A stretch of DNA of 64,000 bases from the NCBI GenBank assembly GCA_963766505.1, contig CAVYAL010000005.1, forward strand, positions 372,001-436,000, read 5' to 3'. The notes under the pieces are model-generated. The model made no database searches, was not told the DNA's origin, and saw only the letters and a program-made list of their open reading frames with translations. This document shows, piece by piece, positions 24,135 through 31,910 of the stretch. Every line of letters begins with the position of its first letter. Position 1 is the stretch's first letter. The position numbers were made by a program, and so were the translations under genes. The stretch is from DATIRA01 sp963766505 (GTDB taxonomy: Bacteria; Pseudomonadota; Gammaproteobacteria; Steroidobacterales; Steroidobacteraceae).

Positions 24135-26816
24135 CTAGCCGTTCGCTGCGATCCGCGCGATCCGCTGCGGCGAGGCTATTCCGTAGCCTTGCGCGTAGTC
24201 GACGCCGAGACTGCGCAGCATGTTGATGATCTCGAGGTTCTCGGCGAACTCGGCGATCGTCTGCTTGCCCGTCAGGTGCCCGATCTCGTTGATCGACCGG
24301 ACCATCTCGCGGTCGATCGGGTCGTTCAGGATTTCCTTGACGAAGCTGCCGTCGATCTTCAGGAAATCCACCGGGAAATGCTTCAGGTAACCGAAGGACG
24401 ACAGCCCGGTGCCGAAATCGTCCAGCGCGAAGCGGCAGCCGAGTTCCTTGAGGGCCTGGATGAAGCGATTGGCCTGAGCGAAGCTGGCGATCGCCGCGGT
24501 CTCCGTGATCTCGAAGCAGATCTTCGAGGCGTCGATGCCACTCTTGTGGAACTGGCTGATCACGAAGGGCAGGAACTTGTCGTCGCCGAGGCTCTGGCCG
24601 GAGAGGTTGATCGAGCACATCGCCAGGCGCTCGAGTTCCTCCGTCTCCGAGACGAGCCAGCCGAGCGCGTGCTCGATCACCCAGCGGTCGATCGCGGGCG
24701 TGAGGCCGTAGCGCTCCGCGGCATTTATGAAGTTGTCCGGGGAGACGATCTTGCCTGCCTCGTCCTTCATGCGCAGCAGCAGCTCGTAGTGCGCGCCGTT
24801 CTCGGTGCGCTGCAGCGGCTGTATCGTCATGCGGAACAGCTCGAAGCGATTCTCCTCCAGGGCGTTGTTGATGCGCGCGGCCCACTGCATCTCGCGACGG
24901 CGGCGCATCAGGTCGATGTCGTTCTCCTGGAAACTGTAGACGCGGTTGCGGCCGCCCTCCTTCGCGGCGCTGCAGGCGCTGTCCGCGGCCGAGAGCAGGC
25001 TCGCGACGTCCTCGGTGTCGCCGGTGATCGGCACGACGCCGATGCTGCAGCCGAGCCTGAACGTGCGCTCCTCCCAGACGAACTTGTAGTTGCGGATCGT
25101 CTCGCGCAGCTGCTCGGCCATGCGCATCGCCTCGTCCAGCGAGCAGCTCTCGAGCAGCAGCGCGAACTCGTCGCCGCCGAGCCTCGCGAGCGTGTCCCGC
25201 CAGCGGATCTTGGTCTTCAGCAGCGTGCCGACCTGCCCCAGCAGCGCATCGCCCGCGCTGTGGCCGCAGGTGTCGTTGATGATCTTGAACTGGTCCACGT
25301 CGACGTGGGCCAGCGCATAGGAGGTCTCGCGCGCCTTCGCGCTCCTGAGCGCCCGCTCGAGCCGGGCCTCGAACTCGCGCCGGTTCACGAGACCGGTGAG
25401 GATGTCGTGGCTGGCGTGATACGAGAGCTTGCGGTTCAGCTCCCGGCTCTCGCTGACGTCGTGGAACACGAGCACGCCACCGGAGCACGCGCCCGATCCG
25501 TCACGGATCGGCGAGGCCGTGCTCTCGATGTAGATCTCGTTGCCGTCGCGCTTGATCAGCAGCGTCGGCCTCACCGACTTGATGGCCCGGCTGCGCCGGA
25601 TCGCGACCGAGAGCGGATTCTCCAGCGGCTCGCAGGTTTCCTCGTGAAACCCCCTGAAAATGTCGTCGATGTGGCGGCCCTGGGCCTCGTCGAAGGTCCA
25701 GCCCGTGAGCTCCTCGGCCACCGGATTCAGGTACTCGATGGCGAGCGCCGCGTCGGTCGTCACGACGCCGTCGCCGATCGACTGCAGCGTGATCTGCGCG
25801 CTCTCCTTCTGCTTGAACAGCGCGTCCTCGTACAGCTTGCGCTCGGTGACGTCCAGCTCGACACCCACCAGGCGTCGCAGGCGCCCGGTCGGATCCACCC
25901 TCGCCCGGGCCCGGCTGACCACCCAGCGCCACTCCCCGTTGCAGTGACGCATGCGGTGCATGCTCTCGAACATCGGGATCTTGCCGGCCATGTGATCGCG
26001 GATCAGCGCCTGGACCCGCGCCATGTCGTCCGGGTGCACCAGGCGGCGCCAGTCGGGCGAGACGTTCATGTCGTTCTCGTCGTAGCCGAGCATCTTCTTC
26101 CAGCGCGGCGAGAAGTACATGTCGTTGTTTTCGACGTCGAAGTCCCAGAGGCCGTCGTTGGCGCAGGGCAGCGACAGCGCCGTGCGCTCCTCGATCCTGG
26201 CGAGATGCTTGTGCACGCGCAGGCGCTCGAGGCCGATCGCGAAGCTCGAGCCGACGAGCTTAAGCATCAGGTGCAGGTTCGCATCCCACCCCTGACCCGG
26301 CTGCAGCGAGCACAGCGCCATGAAGCCGTGGACGCGCCCGTTCAGCGACAGGCCGCAGGCCAGCGTGGAGCGGATGTTGATCGCGGCGAGCCGGGCGGCG
26401 TCGACGGCGTGCTCGCGCCGCGGCTCGAAGGTGTCCCGGAACTCGGCGATCCGCAGGTGATCGAGGCCATGCGAGAGGAACGGCAGCTGCTCCAGCGACT
26501 CGCCCTTCAGGACCTGCGGATCGAAGGGGGTGAACAGGCCAGTAGCGCTCGCAACCCGCTCGACGACCGTCGACTCGGCGTCGAACAGCGCGATGCAGAC
26601 GCCATCCACGCCGGTCGCCTCGCGAAGTGCGTCGAGATTCCGCTTGATGCAGCCGCTGCTTTCGCTGTCGAGGGCCTGGAAGTCGACCGCGACCTTGGTG
26701 ACGAGTACGTCCAGCCCCACCGCCGGCTTGCCGCCCCGGCCGAAAACGAACTGCGTCGACAGGAAGTCTGTGCTTTCCGGTTCGTCGCCGTCTTCGGATG
26801 GGGACCTGGCCATCAA
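24135..26816 (-). CDS. GAF-PAS-PAS-GGDEF-EAL cyclic-di-GMP signalling protein
   Basis: An 893-residue soluble regulator. Order: a GAF-type sensor (about residues 40-200), a PAS with PAC (210-340), a second PAS (345-470), GGDEF (485-640) and EAL (650-890). The cyclase site is GGDEF, with an RWRD product-inhibition site exactly five residues before it. In the EAL domain the signature reads ELL, but NLSGQ, FEITET, DDFGTG, LKIDGS and EFAEN are kept, so phosphodiesterase activity is plausible. No membrane helix or signal peptide is visible. It is probably driven by the promoter at 26926-26953. It may tune pilus or biofilm behaviour, but nothing here shows its target. Confidence 0.92.
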   Translation of the reverse strand: MMARSPSEDGDEPESTDFLSTQFVFGRGGKPAVGLDVLVTKVAVDFQALDSESSGCIKRNLDALREATGVDGVCIALFDAESTVVERVASATGLFTPFDPQVLKGESLEQLPFLSHGLDHLRIAEFRDTFEPRREHAVDAARLAAINIRSTLACGLSLNGRVHGFMALCSLQPGQGWDANLHLMLKLVGSSFAIGLERLRVHKHLARIEERTALSLPCANDGLWDFDVENNDMYFSPRWKKMLGYDENDMNVSPDWRRLVHPDDMARVQALIRDHMAGKIPMFESMHRMRHCNGEWRWVVSRARARVDPTGRLRRLVGVELDVTERKLYEDALFKQKESAQITLQSIGDGVVTTDAALAIEYLNPVAEELTGWTFDEAQGRHIDDIFRGFHEETCEPLENPLSVAIRRSRAIKSVRPTLLIKRDGNEIYIESTASPIRDGSGACSGGVLVFHDVSESRELNRKLSYHASHDILTGLVNRREFEARLERALRSAKARETSYALAHVDVDQFKIINDTCGHSAGDALLGQVGTLLKTKIRWRDTLARLGGDEFALLLESCSLDEAMRMAEQLRETIRNYKFVWEERTFRLGCSIGVVPITGDTEDVASLLSAADSACSAAKEGGRNRVYSFQENDIDLMRRRREMQWAARINNALEENRFELFRMTIQPLQRTENGAHYELLLRMKDEAGKIVSPDNFINAAERYGLTPAIDRWVIEHALGWLVSETEELERLAMCSINLSGQSLGDDKFLPFVISQFHKSGIDASKICFEITETAAIASFAQANRFIQALKELGCRFALDDFGTGLSSFGYLKHFPVDFLKIDGSFVKEILNDPIDREMVRSINEIGHLTGKQTIAEFAENLEIINMLRSLGVDYAQGYGIASPQRIARIAANG

Positions 26817-26925
26817 AAATCCTGCAACCCCCGGGTACCAGCCTCAGTCTCGCAAACCGCGGAGACCCGCGAGGGAACTACCGCACACTTCTACTTTTCA
26901 CGCCTGTAGCACGGGCCTGGCTGGC

Positions 26926-26953
26926 ATTCTGGCATAAGCGTTTAGGAATTCAA
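26926..26953 (-). promoter_or_regulatory. Possible promoter of the GGDEF-EAL gene
   Basis: On the minus strand TTGAAT (26953-26948) and CAGAAT (26931-26926) are 16 bp apart in an unusually A+T-rich pocket between two genes. Each hexamer matches four of six consensus bases. The leader to the ATG would be about 100 nt. Confidence 0.35.
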
Positions 26954-26954
26954 G

Positions 26955-28715
26955 CTAACTCCCTGTATTTAAAGCGACATTCGCAGGCTCGTACAGGCGC
27001 GCAGCGGATCTGCTGCCGCGCACGAGGCAGTCTGCGTCCGGGTCGCCGCTGACCAGGAACCACTGCTGCCTGTTCGCCCGACCGAGTCCGAGCGCCTGCG
27101 CCTCGCGGAAACAGGCCTCCCGCGCCTTGCCATCGAGCAGCAGCGCCCGGCCCGGGCGCCCCGCGAGCCAGACGGCGGCATCAGCCGCCTCGTCTTCCTT
27201 CTCACGCCACCTCGCGTGCCCGAAGTTCACGCTGGGACGCCGCAGCTGCAGCAAGTACTGCTCCTTCGCCCCGACCAGCCCGAGCTCCGGGATCCCTGCG
27301 GCCGCCAGCTCGACGCGTTGCATGAATTCCCGGCCCGAGCGCACCTCGTCGATCCGCGGATTGACGATGAAGCCGATCGTCAGCAGCACGGTCGCGAGCA
27401 CGCCGGCATAAGCGAAGAATGCGTCGCGCAGGCGGAATACGAGCAGCGAGGCGAGCGCGCCGGCCGTCATCACGACGAGCGGCAGCACGGGCTCCGCGTC
27501 GTAGTCGGCGACGATGCTGGCGGCCGCGCTCCCGTCGAGCCCAAGGTAGAGCGCCGCACCGGCCAGAACGAGCGTCAGCATGCATGCCAGCGCGAACACT
27601 GCCCGCCGGGGACCGGGCGCACGCATCAGCCCGGGTAGCCACGGTGCCGCGGCCATCGCGAGCGCAGGCAGCGCGGGCAGCACGTAGACGCCGCGCTTGC
27701 CGGAACTCAAGCTGAAGAACACGACCACGATCACCACCCAGGCGAGCAGGATCGCCGTCCACGCATCGCGACCGGCCAGCGCATTTCTCCAGCGCGGCCA
27801 GAGCCAGGGCAGCAGCGCGATCAACGGCAGCCAGAGCAGCGGAATCACGCGCACCAGGTAGTACCAGAACGGCTCGTGGTGATGCCAGGCGTCCGCGTAC
27901 CGCGTGACCGTCTGGTCGAACAGGATCTCGTTGCGATAGGCCAGCAGTTCCCCGCCTGCGGCAGTCGCAACCATCATCGGCACGAACCACAGCCCGATCG
28001 CCGCCAGCATCGCCAACACGCCCGCGAAGGCCAGCCGGCCACTTCGGGCGGGCATCGTCCAGCCGCGCCATGCCAGCACCGCGGCCGGGACGAGCGCGAG
28101 CAGCGGCAGGAAACCGACCCCCTTGGTGATGACGCCGAGCCCGGCCACAGCCCAGCCGACCAGGTACCAGCCAGGCGACGGACCGAGCAGCAGGTGCCTG
28201 AGCAGGCCGTACAGGCTCAGCGTCGTCAGGAAGCAGAGCGTACCGTCGATCTGCGCCTGCCGGGCCTGCCAGACGAACTGGAAGGTAACGAGCAGCACGA
28301 ACCCACCGGCGAGCGCGACCTCGCGGCCGTGGGCGCGGCGCAGCAGATCGTAGGCCGCGAGCAGCGTGCCCAGGCCCGCGAGCAGCGAGGGCAGCAGGAA
28401 ACCCGCGCGCATCGAGCCGGTCACGGCCATCGAGGCCGCCATCATCCAGAAGTACAGCGGCGGCTTGTCGGCGTAGAGATCGCCACCGACGCGCGGAAAA
28501 AGCCAGTCGCCCGAGCGCAGCATGTCCTGCGCGACGAGCGCGAAACGCGGCTCATCGGCAGGCCAGGGATCACGCAGCCCCAGTCCCGCGCCGATCAGCA
28601 GCGCACCGAGCCCCAGCAGCCAGGCGAGGTCCACGAGGATGTCCCGTCGAGAGGATCGACCCGGGCGCAGGAAGGCATCGAGGAGCGCGGGCGTGGAACC
28701 GCGAGCCTCGCTCAC
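26955..28715 (-). CDS. ArnT/PMT-like undecaprenyl-phosphate sugar transferase, membrane
   Basis: A 586-residue polytopic protein of the GT83/PMT superfamily, related to ArnT, which moves 4-amino-4-deoxy-L-arabinose from undecaprenyl phosphate to lipid A in the periplasm. It shows a first helix near residues 30-50 (DLAWLLGLGALLIGAGLGLRD), then the catalytic first loop PADEPRFALVAQDMLRSGDWL (acidic D-E pair), the signature GGDLYADKPPLYFWMMA, about eleven further hydrophobic segments and a C-terminal periplasmic domain. It starts with GTG immediately after the GT2 gene, which would supply its lipid-linked sugar. The rest of the arn pathway is absent here, so the sugar need not be aminoarabinose. 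Confidence 0.85.
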   Translation of the reverse strand: MSEARGSTPALLDAFLRPGRSSRRDILVDLAWLLGLGALLIGAGLGLRDPWPADEPRFALVAQDMLRSGDWLFPRVGGDLYADKPPLYFWMMAASMAVTGSMRAGFLLPSLLAGLGTLLAAYDLLRRAHGREVALAGGFVLLVTFQFVWQARQAQIDGTLCFLTTLSLYGLLRHLLLGPSPGWYLVGWAVAGLGVITKGVGFLPLLALVPAAVLAWRGWTMPARSGRLAFAGVLAMLAAIGLWFVPMMVATAAGGELLAYRNEILFDQTVTRYADAWHHHEPFWYYLVRVIPLLWLPLIALLPWLWPRWRNALAGRDAWTAILLAWVVIVVVFFSLSSGKRGVYVLPALPALAMAAAPWLPGLMRAPGPRRAVFALACMLTLVLAGAALYLGLDGSAAASIVADYDAEPVLPLVVMTAGALASLLVFRLRDAFFAYAGVLATVLLTIGFIVNPRIDEVRSGREFMQRVELAAAGIPELGLVGAKEQYLLQLRRPSVNFGHARWREKEDEAADAAVWLAGRPGRALLLDGKAREACFREAQALGLGRANRQQWFLVSGDPDADCLVRGSRSAARLYEPANVALNTGS

Positions 28716-29477
28716 TCAGGATTCCTCTTCCGCCGGAACCCGCGGTGAGGCACGCCGTATCAGCCACATCACGCCGAACAGGTCCACGATGCCCACCCAG
28801 AGCCGGTTGTGCAGTCCGTACTTGGATTTGCCCCGCGTACGCTCTCGATGGTTGACCGGCACCGAGATCACCTCGTAGCCCTCGCGCTGGAACAGCGCCG
28901 GCATGAAGCGGTGCATGTGGTTGAAACGGGGCATGTCCAGGAACACGTCGCGGTCGAAAACCTTGATTCCGCAACCGGTATCCGGCGTGCCGTCCTTGAG
29001 CAGGCCGCCCCGCACGCCATTCGCCACGCGGGAGGAAAGCCGCCTGAGCCAGGTGTCGCGACGCGTCGTGCGGTTGCCCATCACGAGCCGCAGCCCGGGC
29101 GAATCCGCCTGCCGGGCGGCCTCCAGCAGCTTCGGAATGTCGGCCGGGTCGTTCTGGCCGTCGCCGTCGAGCGTCGCGATCCAGCGCGCACGGGCCGCAC
29201 GCACGCCGGTCGCGACCGCGGCGCTCTGGCCGGAGCGTACCTGGTGGCGGACCAGCCGGACCTCCGGCATCCCCTGCAGGCGCGCGGCCACCACGGCGCG
29301 GGCCGTACCGTCCGTGCTGCCGTCGTCGACGAAGATCGTCTCGAACGCGAAACCGCCTTCCAGCGCCGCGTGGATCTCGCGCGCAAGCGGCAGGACGTTC
29401 TCCTCCTCGTTACAGACGGGAATCACGACCGACACGTCGAGCGGCGGCGGCTGCGATTCCGGGGCTGCGTCTGTCAA
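28716..29477 (-). CDS. Family 2 glycosyltransferase (polyprenyl-phosphate sugar synthase type)
   Basis: About 253 residues with a GT-A fold: VSVVIPVCNEEENVLPLA at the N-terminus, IFVDDGSTDGTARAV, the DxD-like TLDGDGQNDPADIP, and GCGIKVFDRDVF with HRFMPALFQREGYEV. This pattern is that of DPM1/ArnC-like enzymes that load a sugar onto a polyprenyl phosphate on the cytoplasmic face. Its stop abuts the GTG of the ArnT-like gene, an expected enzyme pair. The start is uncertain: TTG 29477 is the first start codon downstream of a TATACT box at 29536-29541, but no Shine-Dalgarno is seen. A longer frame to 29651 would overlap the divergent gene. Confidence 0.82.
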   Translation of the reverse strand: MTDAAPESQPPPLDVSVVIPVCNEEENVLPLAREIHAALEGGFAFETIFVDDGSTDGTARAVVAARLQGMPEVRLVRHQVRSGQSAAVATGVRAARARWIATLDGDGQNDPADIPKLLEAARQADSPGLRLVMGNRTTRRDTWLRRLSSRVANGVRGGLLKDGTPDTGCGIKVFDRDVFLDMPRFNHMHRFMPALFQREGYEVISVPVNHRERTRGKSKYGLHNRLWVGIVDLFGVMWLIRRASPRVPAEEES

Positions 29478-29534
29478 GGTCGGTACCGGTGTGCCAGAGG
29501 GTATTGCGCCAGCCCGAGGCCGCGGGCGCCGGGG

Positions 29535-29543
29535 TAGTATAAG
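29535..29543. promoter_or_regulatory. Overlapping divergent -10 boxes
   Basis: The A+T pocket TAGTATAAG gives TATAAG on the plus strand (29538-29543, toward the cation exporter) and TATACT on the minus strand (29541-29536, toward the GT2 gene). No convincing -35 was found on either strand. It is the only promoter-like spot between the divergent genes. Confidence 0.35.
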
Positions 29544-29596
29544 CGCGTCCTGCGCAGGAGCGTCGCCCGTGAACAGCGTCGCGTCGCCGGACGAGA

Positions 29597-30496
29597 TTGA
29601 CCCAGGCCGTGAAAGACCGCCTCGCCGAGCCCCATTCGCACACGACCGCAACCCAGCGACTGGGCTGGGCGCTGGTCGTCACCGGCAGCTTCATGCTGCT
29701 CGAGGTCGTCGGCGGGCTGATATCGGGCTCGCTGGCACTGCTGGCGGACGCGGGCCACATGCTGACGGACACCGCCGCGCTGGCGCTGGCGTGGCTGGCC
29801 GCGCAGCTCTCGCAAAGGCCGACCGACCCGAAACGTTCATACGGCTATCACAGGGCGCAGGTCCTGGCGGCCTTCGTCAATGCACTCGCGCTGTTCGCGG
29901 TCGTGGCATGGATCCTGTACGAGGCCGTCGAACGCCTGCTGTCGCCGCGCGACATCCAGGGCGAGACCATGCTGGGCGTCGCGATCATGGGCCTGCTCGC
30001 CAACCTCGTCGTCTACCGCATCCTGCGCAGCGACGACGACGGGAACATCAACGTCGCCGCGGCCCGCCTTCACGTGCTCGGCGACCTGCTCGGCTCGATC
30101 GGCGCGATCGTGGCGGCGGGCGTGATCCTCACGACCGGCTGGACGCCGATCGACCCGATCCTCTCCGTGTTCGTTGCGCTGCTGATCGTCCGCAGCGCCT
30201 GGCGGCTGCTACGCAAGTCCACGCTGATCCTGATGGAAAATGCCCCGGAGTCCGTGGACCCCGACGAGCTCAAGGACGCGCTGGTCGCAGCGGTACCGGG
30301 CGTCCGCGACGTGCACGACGTGCACTGCTGGTCGCTGACCAGTGGCCAGACCATGCTCACGCTGCACCTCGCGCTCGACGCAGGGGCCGACCCGTCCCAG
30401 GTGCTGCGCCAGGCGAAACGGTTACTCGTCGAGCGCTACGAAGTGGCGCACTCGGCGCTGCAGCTCGAACAGGACGAGTGCCCTGATGCCGTATGA
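29597..30496 (+). CDS. Cation diffusion facilitator (CDF) metal exporter
   Basis: A 299-residue inner-membrane Zn2+/divalent metal:proton antiporter of the CzcD/ZitB type. Six helices are predicted. The transport-site HxxxD motifs are LADAGHMLTDT in helix 2 and ARLHVLGDLLGS in helix 5. The C-terminal ~90 residues form the cytoplasmic CDF dimerisation domain, with VHDVHCWSLTSGQTMLTLHL. The N-terminal His-rich stretch is minimal (EPHSHTT), unlike many CzcD. The start is uncertain (TTG 29597 or GTG 29609, both poorly supported). It may be co-transcribed with the acyltransferase gene 36 bp downstream. Confidence 0.9.
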   Translation: MTQAVKDRLAEPHSHTTATQRLGWALVVTGSFMLLEVVGGLISGSLALLADAGHMLTDTAALALAWLAAQLSQRPTDPKRSYGYHRAQVLAAFVNALALFAVVAWILYEAVERLLSPRDIQGETMLGVAIMGLLANLVVYRILRSDDDGNINVAAARLHVLGDLLGSIGAIVAAGVILTTGWTPIDPILSVFVALLIVRSAWRLLRKSTLILMENAPESVDPDELKDALVAAVPGVRDVHDVHCWSLTSGQTMLTLHLALDAGADPSQVLRQAKRLLVERYEVAHSALQLEQDECPDAV

Positions 30497-30532
30497 GCGC
30501 CTGCTGGCCGGGCCCGCGCTAGAGGAAGACTA

Positions 30533-31300
30533 GTGGACGAGCGCCAGGAAGACGTCGCGACCGGGCAGCAGCCGCGCAACACGCTCTACCGAAAGGTGAC
30601 CAGGGGCAAGCGGCAGCTCACGCGCGGGCGGCTGCTGTTGTACCGGGTCGCCGTAGCGGTCGCGTGGTGGCTGGGCCGATTCCTCTGGTGGAGCGTCCGC
30701 GTGCACCGCGTGATCGGCCTCGAGGCCGCGCGTGCCGCGGTCCGGGAATCGAAGTCGCTGATCCCGGTGTACTGGCACCAGCACATGCTGTTCGGCGTAC
30801 GTGCGCTGCTCGACCTGCAGCGCGACGGGCTCAAGATAGGCTTCCTGATCAGCCCCTCGGTGGACGGCACTGCGCCCTCGATGCTGGTGGGCCGGCTCGG
30901 CGGTCACGTCATCCGGGGCTCGTCGACGCACACCGGGGCCAAGGCGCTGAAGGATTACTACCAGACGATCGTCAAGGACCAGGTCTCGCCCGCACTGACA
31001 CCCGACGGACCGCGCGGCCCGGTGCACGAGTTCAAGCCCGGGGCGATCATGCTCGCCCAGTTGAGCGGCCGGCCCATCCTGCCGATCAGCATCGCGGCGT
31101 CCAGGAAATGGACCTTCGACACCTGGGACCGCTTCGAGCTGCCGCTGCCTTTCAGCCGCGTCGTGATCGCCTACGGGGAACCGGTCAGGATGCCGCGGGG
31201 CATGGACTCCGCGGGCCTCGGACGAATGCAGCAGGAGATGGCGGAACGGCTGGATGCGCTCAGGCAGGAGGCCGAAGCAGCGCTGCAGGAGCCTCGGTAA
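30533..31300 (+). CDS. DUF374-type lysophospholipid acyltransferase family protein
   Basis: A 255-residue protein of the LPLAT superfamily, DUF374 branch. Family marks are VYWHQHMLFGVRALLD, the VIRGSSTHTGAKALKDY stretch and TPDGPRGPVHEFKPGAIMLAQLSG. It has one hydrophobic N-terminal segment (near residues 35-50, YRVAVAVAWWLGRFLWW). GTG 30533 has a strong AGAGGAAG site just upstream. DUF374 members include proteins near lipid A and lipooligosaccharide genes, but the acceptor is not established. Its 3' end overlaps the convergent phosphopantetheinyl transferase gene by 41 bp. Confidence 0.85.
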   Translation: MDERQEDVATGQQPRNTLYRKVTRGKRQLTRGRLLLYRVAVAVAWWLGRFLWWSVRVHRVIGLEAARAAVRESKSLIPVYWHQHMLFGVRALLDLQRDGLKIGFLISPSVDGTAPSMLVGRLGGHVIRGSSTHTGAKALKDYYQTIVKDQVSPALTPDGPRGPVHEFKPGAIMLAQLSGRPILPISIAASRKWTFDTWDRFELPLPFSRVVIAYGEPVRMPRGMDSAGLGRMQQEMAERLDALRQEAEAALQEPR

Positions 31301-31829
31301 TCACCAGCTCCGCGCCGGGCTCCGGGCTCGCGAGCCGGCACACGACGTCCCCGGCGAGAGCCGGCTGCAAGAGGCTGTAGGCAACGCCGTCGAGGCTGGC
31401 CGCGCAGCCGTCGGCGGCGATCTGCACGCGTCGCACATCGCGGATTCCAGCGCCCGCGGCCTTCAGCACTGCCTCAGCAGCTGTCCAGTGCAGCAGGCGC
31501 TCGAACTCGGCCTGCGTCCCGGCCACGCGATCCTCCAGGTCGAGCCCGATCTCCAGGTCCGGACTCAGCGCCACGGCCACGCGACGCCGCGAGTGCGTGA
31601 TGCTCAGGAACGGGCCGGATTGCAGCACTGGTTTTCCGCCAGCGAGGTAGAGAAGGTCGGAGGGAAGGAACGATCGGCCCGAGATCGAGCCAGCCCCCTG
31701 CAGCACGAGCTCTATCGCGAGCAGGCTCGCGATGCGCGCCGCCTCGTCACGGCGCTCGAGCTCGAGCCGCTTCGCATAGGGCAGCTCGATCGAGCAACCA
31801 CCGCTGCCGCCCGGCGTCCATGTGTCCAG
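31260..31829 (-). CDS. 4'-Phosphopantetheinyl transferase superfamily protein
   Basis: A short Sfp/AcpT-type enzyme that would transfer phosphopantetheine from CoA to a carrier-protein serine. The core reads FLSITHSRRRVAVALSP, then IGLDLEDR with the Mg-binding Asp, and FERLLHWTAAEAVLKAAG. The usual WxxKEA Lys is replaced by Ala while the Glu remains. The first ATG/GTG/TTG in frame is GTG 31706, but coding-like sequence (LPYAKRLELERRDEAARI) continues upstream to a stop at 31851, and no standard start codon lies between. CTG 31829 is given as a tentative start (189 residues). The likely client is the ACP fused to the ligase two genes away. Confidence 0.68.
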   Translation of the reverse strand: MDTWTPGGSGGCSIELPYAKRLELERRDEAARIASLLAIELVLQGAGSISGRSFLPSDLLYLAGGKPVLQSGPFLSITHSRRRVAVALSPDLEIGLDLEDRVAGTQAEFERLLHWTAAEAVLKAAGAGIRDVRRVQIAADGCAASLDGVAYSLLQPALAGDVVCRLASPEPGAELVITEAPAALLRPPA

Positions 31830-31910
31830 GCAATGGCGCGTGTAGTAGCATTACTTGGTTCATTTCCAGGCATTTTCCGCTGACTGTACCGCGCTCCGCC
31901 AGCACCCGAG

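Noticed and set aside
24105..26909. A 934-codon plus-strand open frame opposite the GGDEF-EAL gene
   Set aside because: It mirrors a gene with clear domains; high G+C suppresses stops in antisense frames, and its translation is Arg/Ala/Val-rich with no motif.
26917..26940. Possible sigma-54 promoter (TGGCATTCTGGCATAAGC)
   Set aside because: The GG and GC dinucleotides are not 10 bases apart as the -24/-12 elements require.
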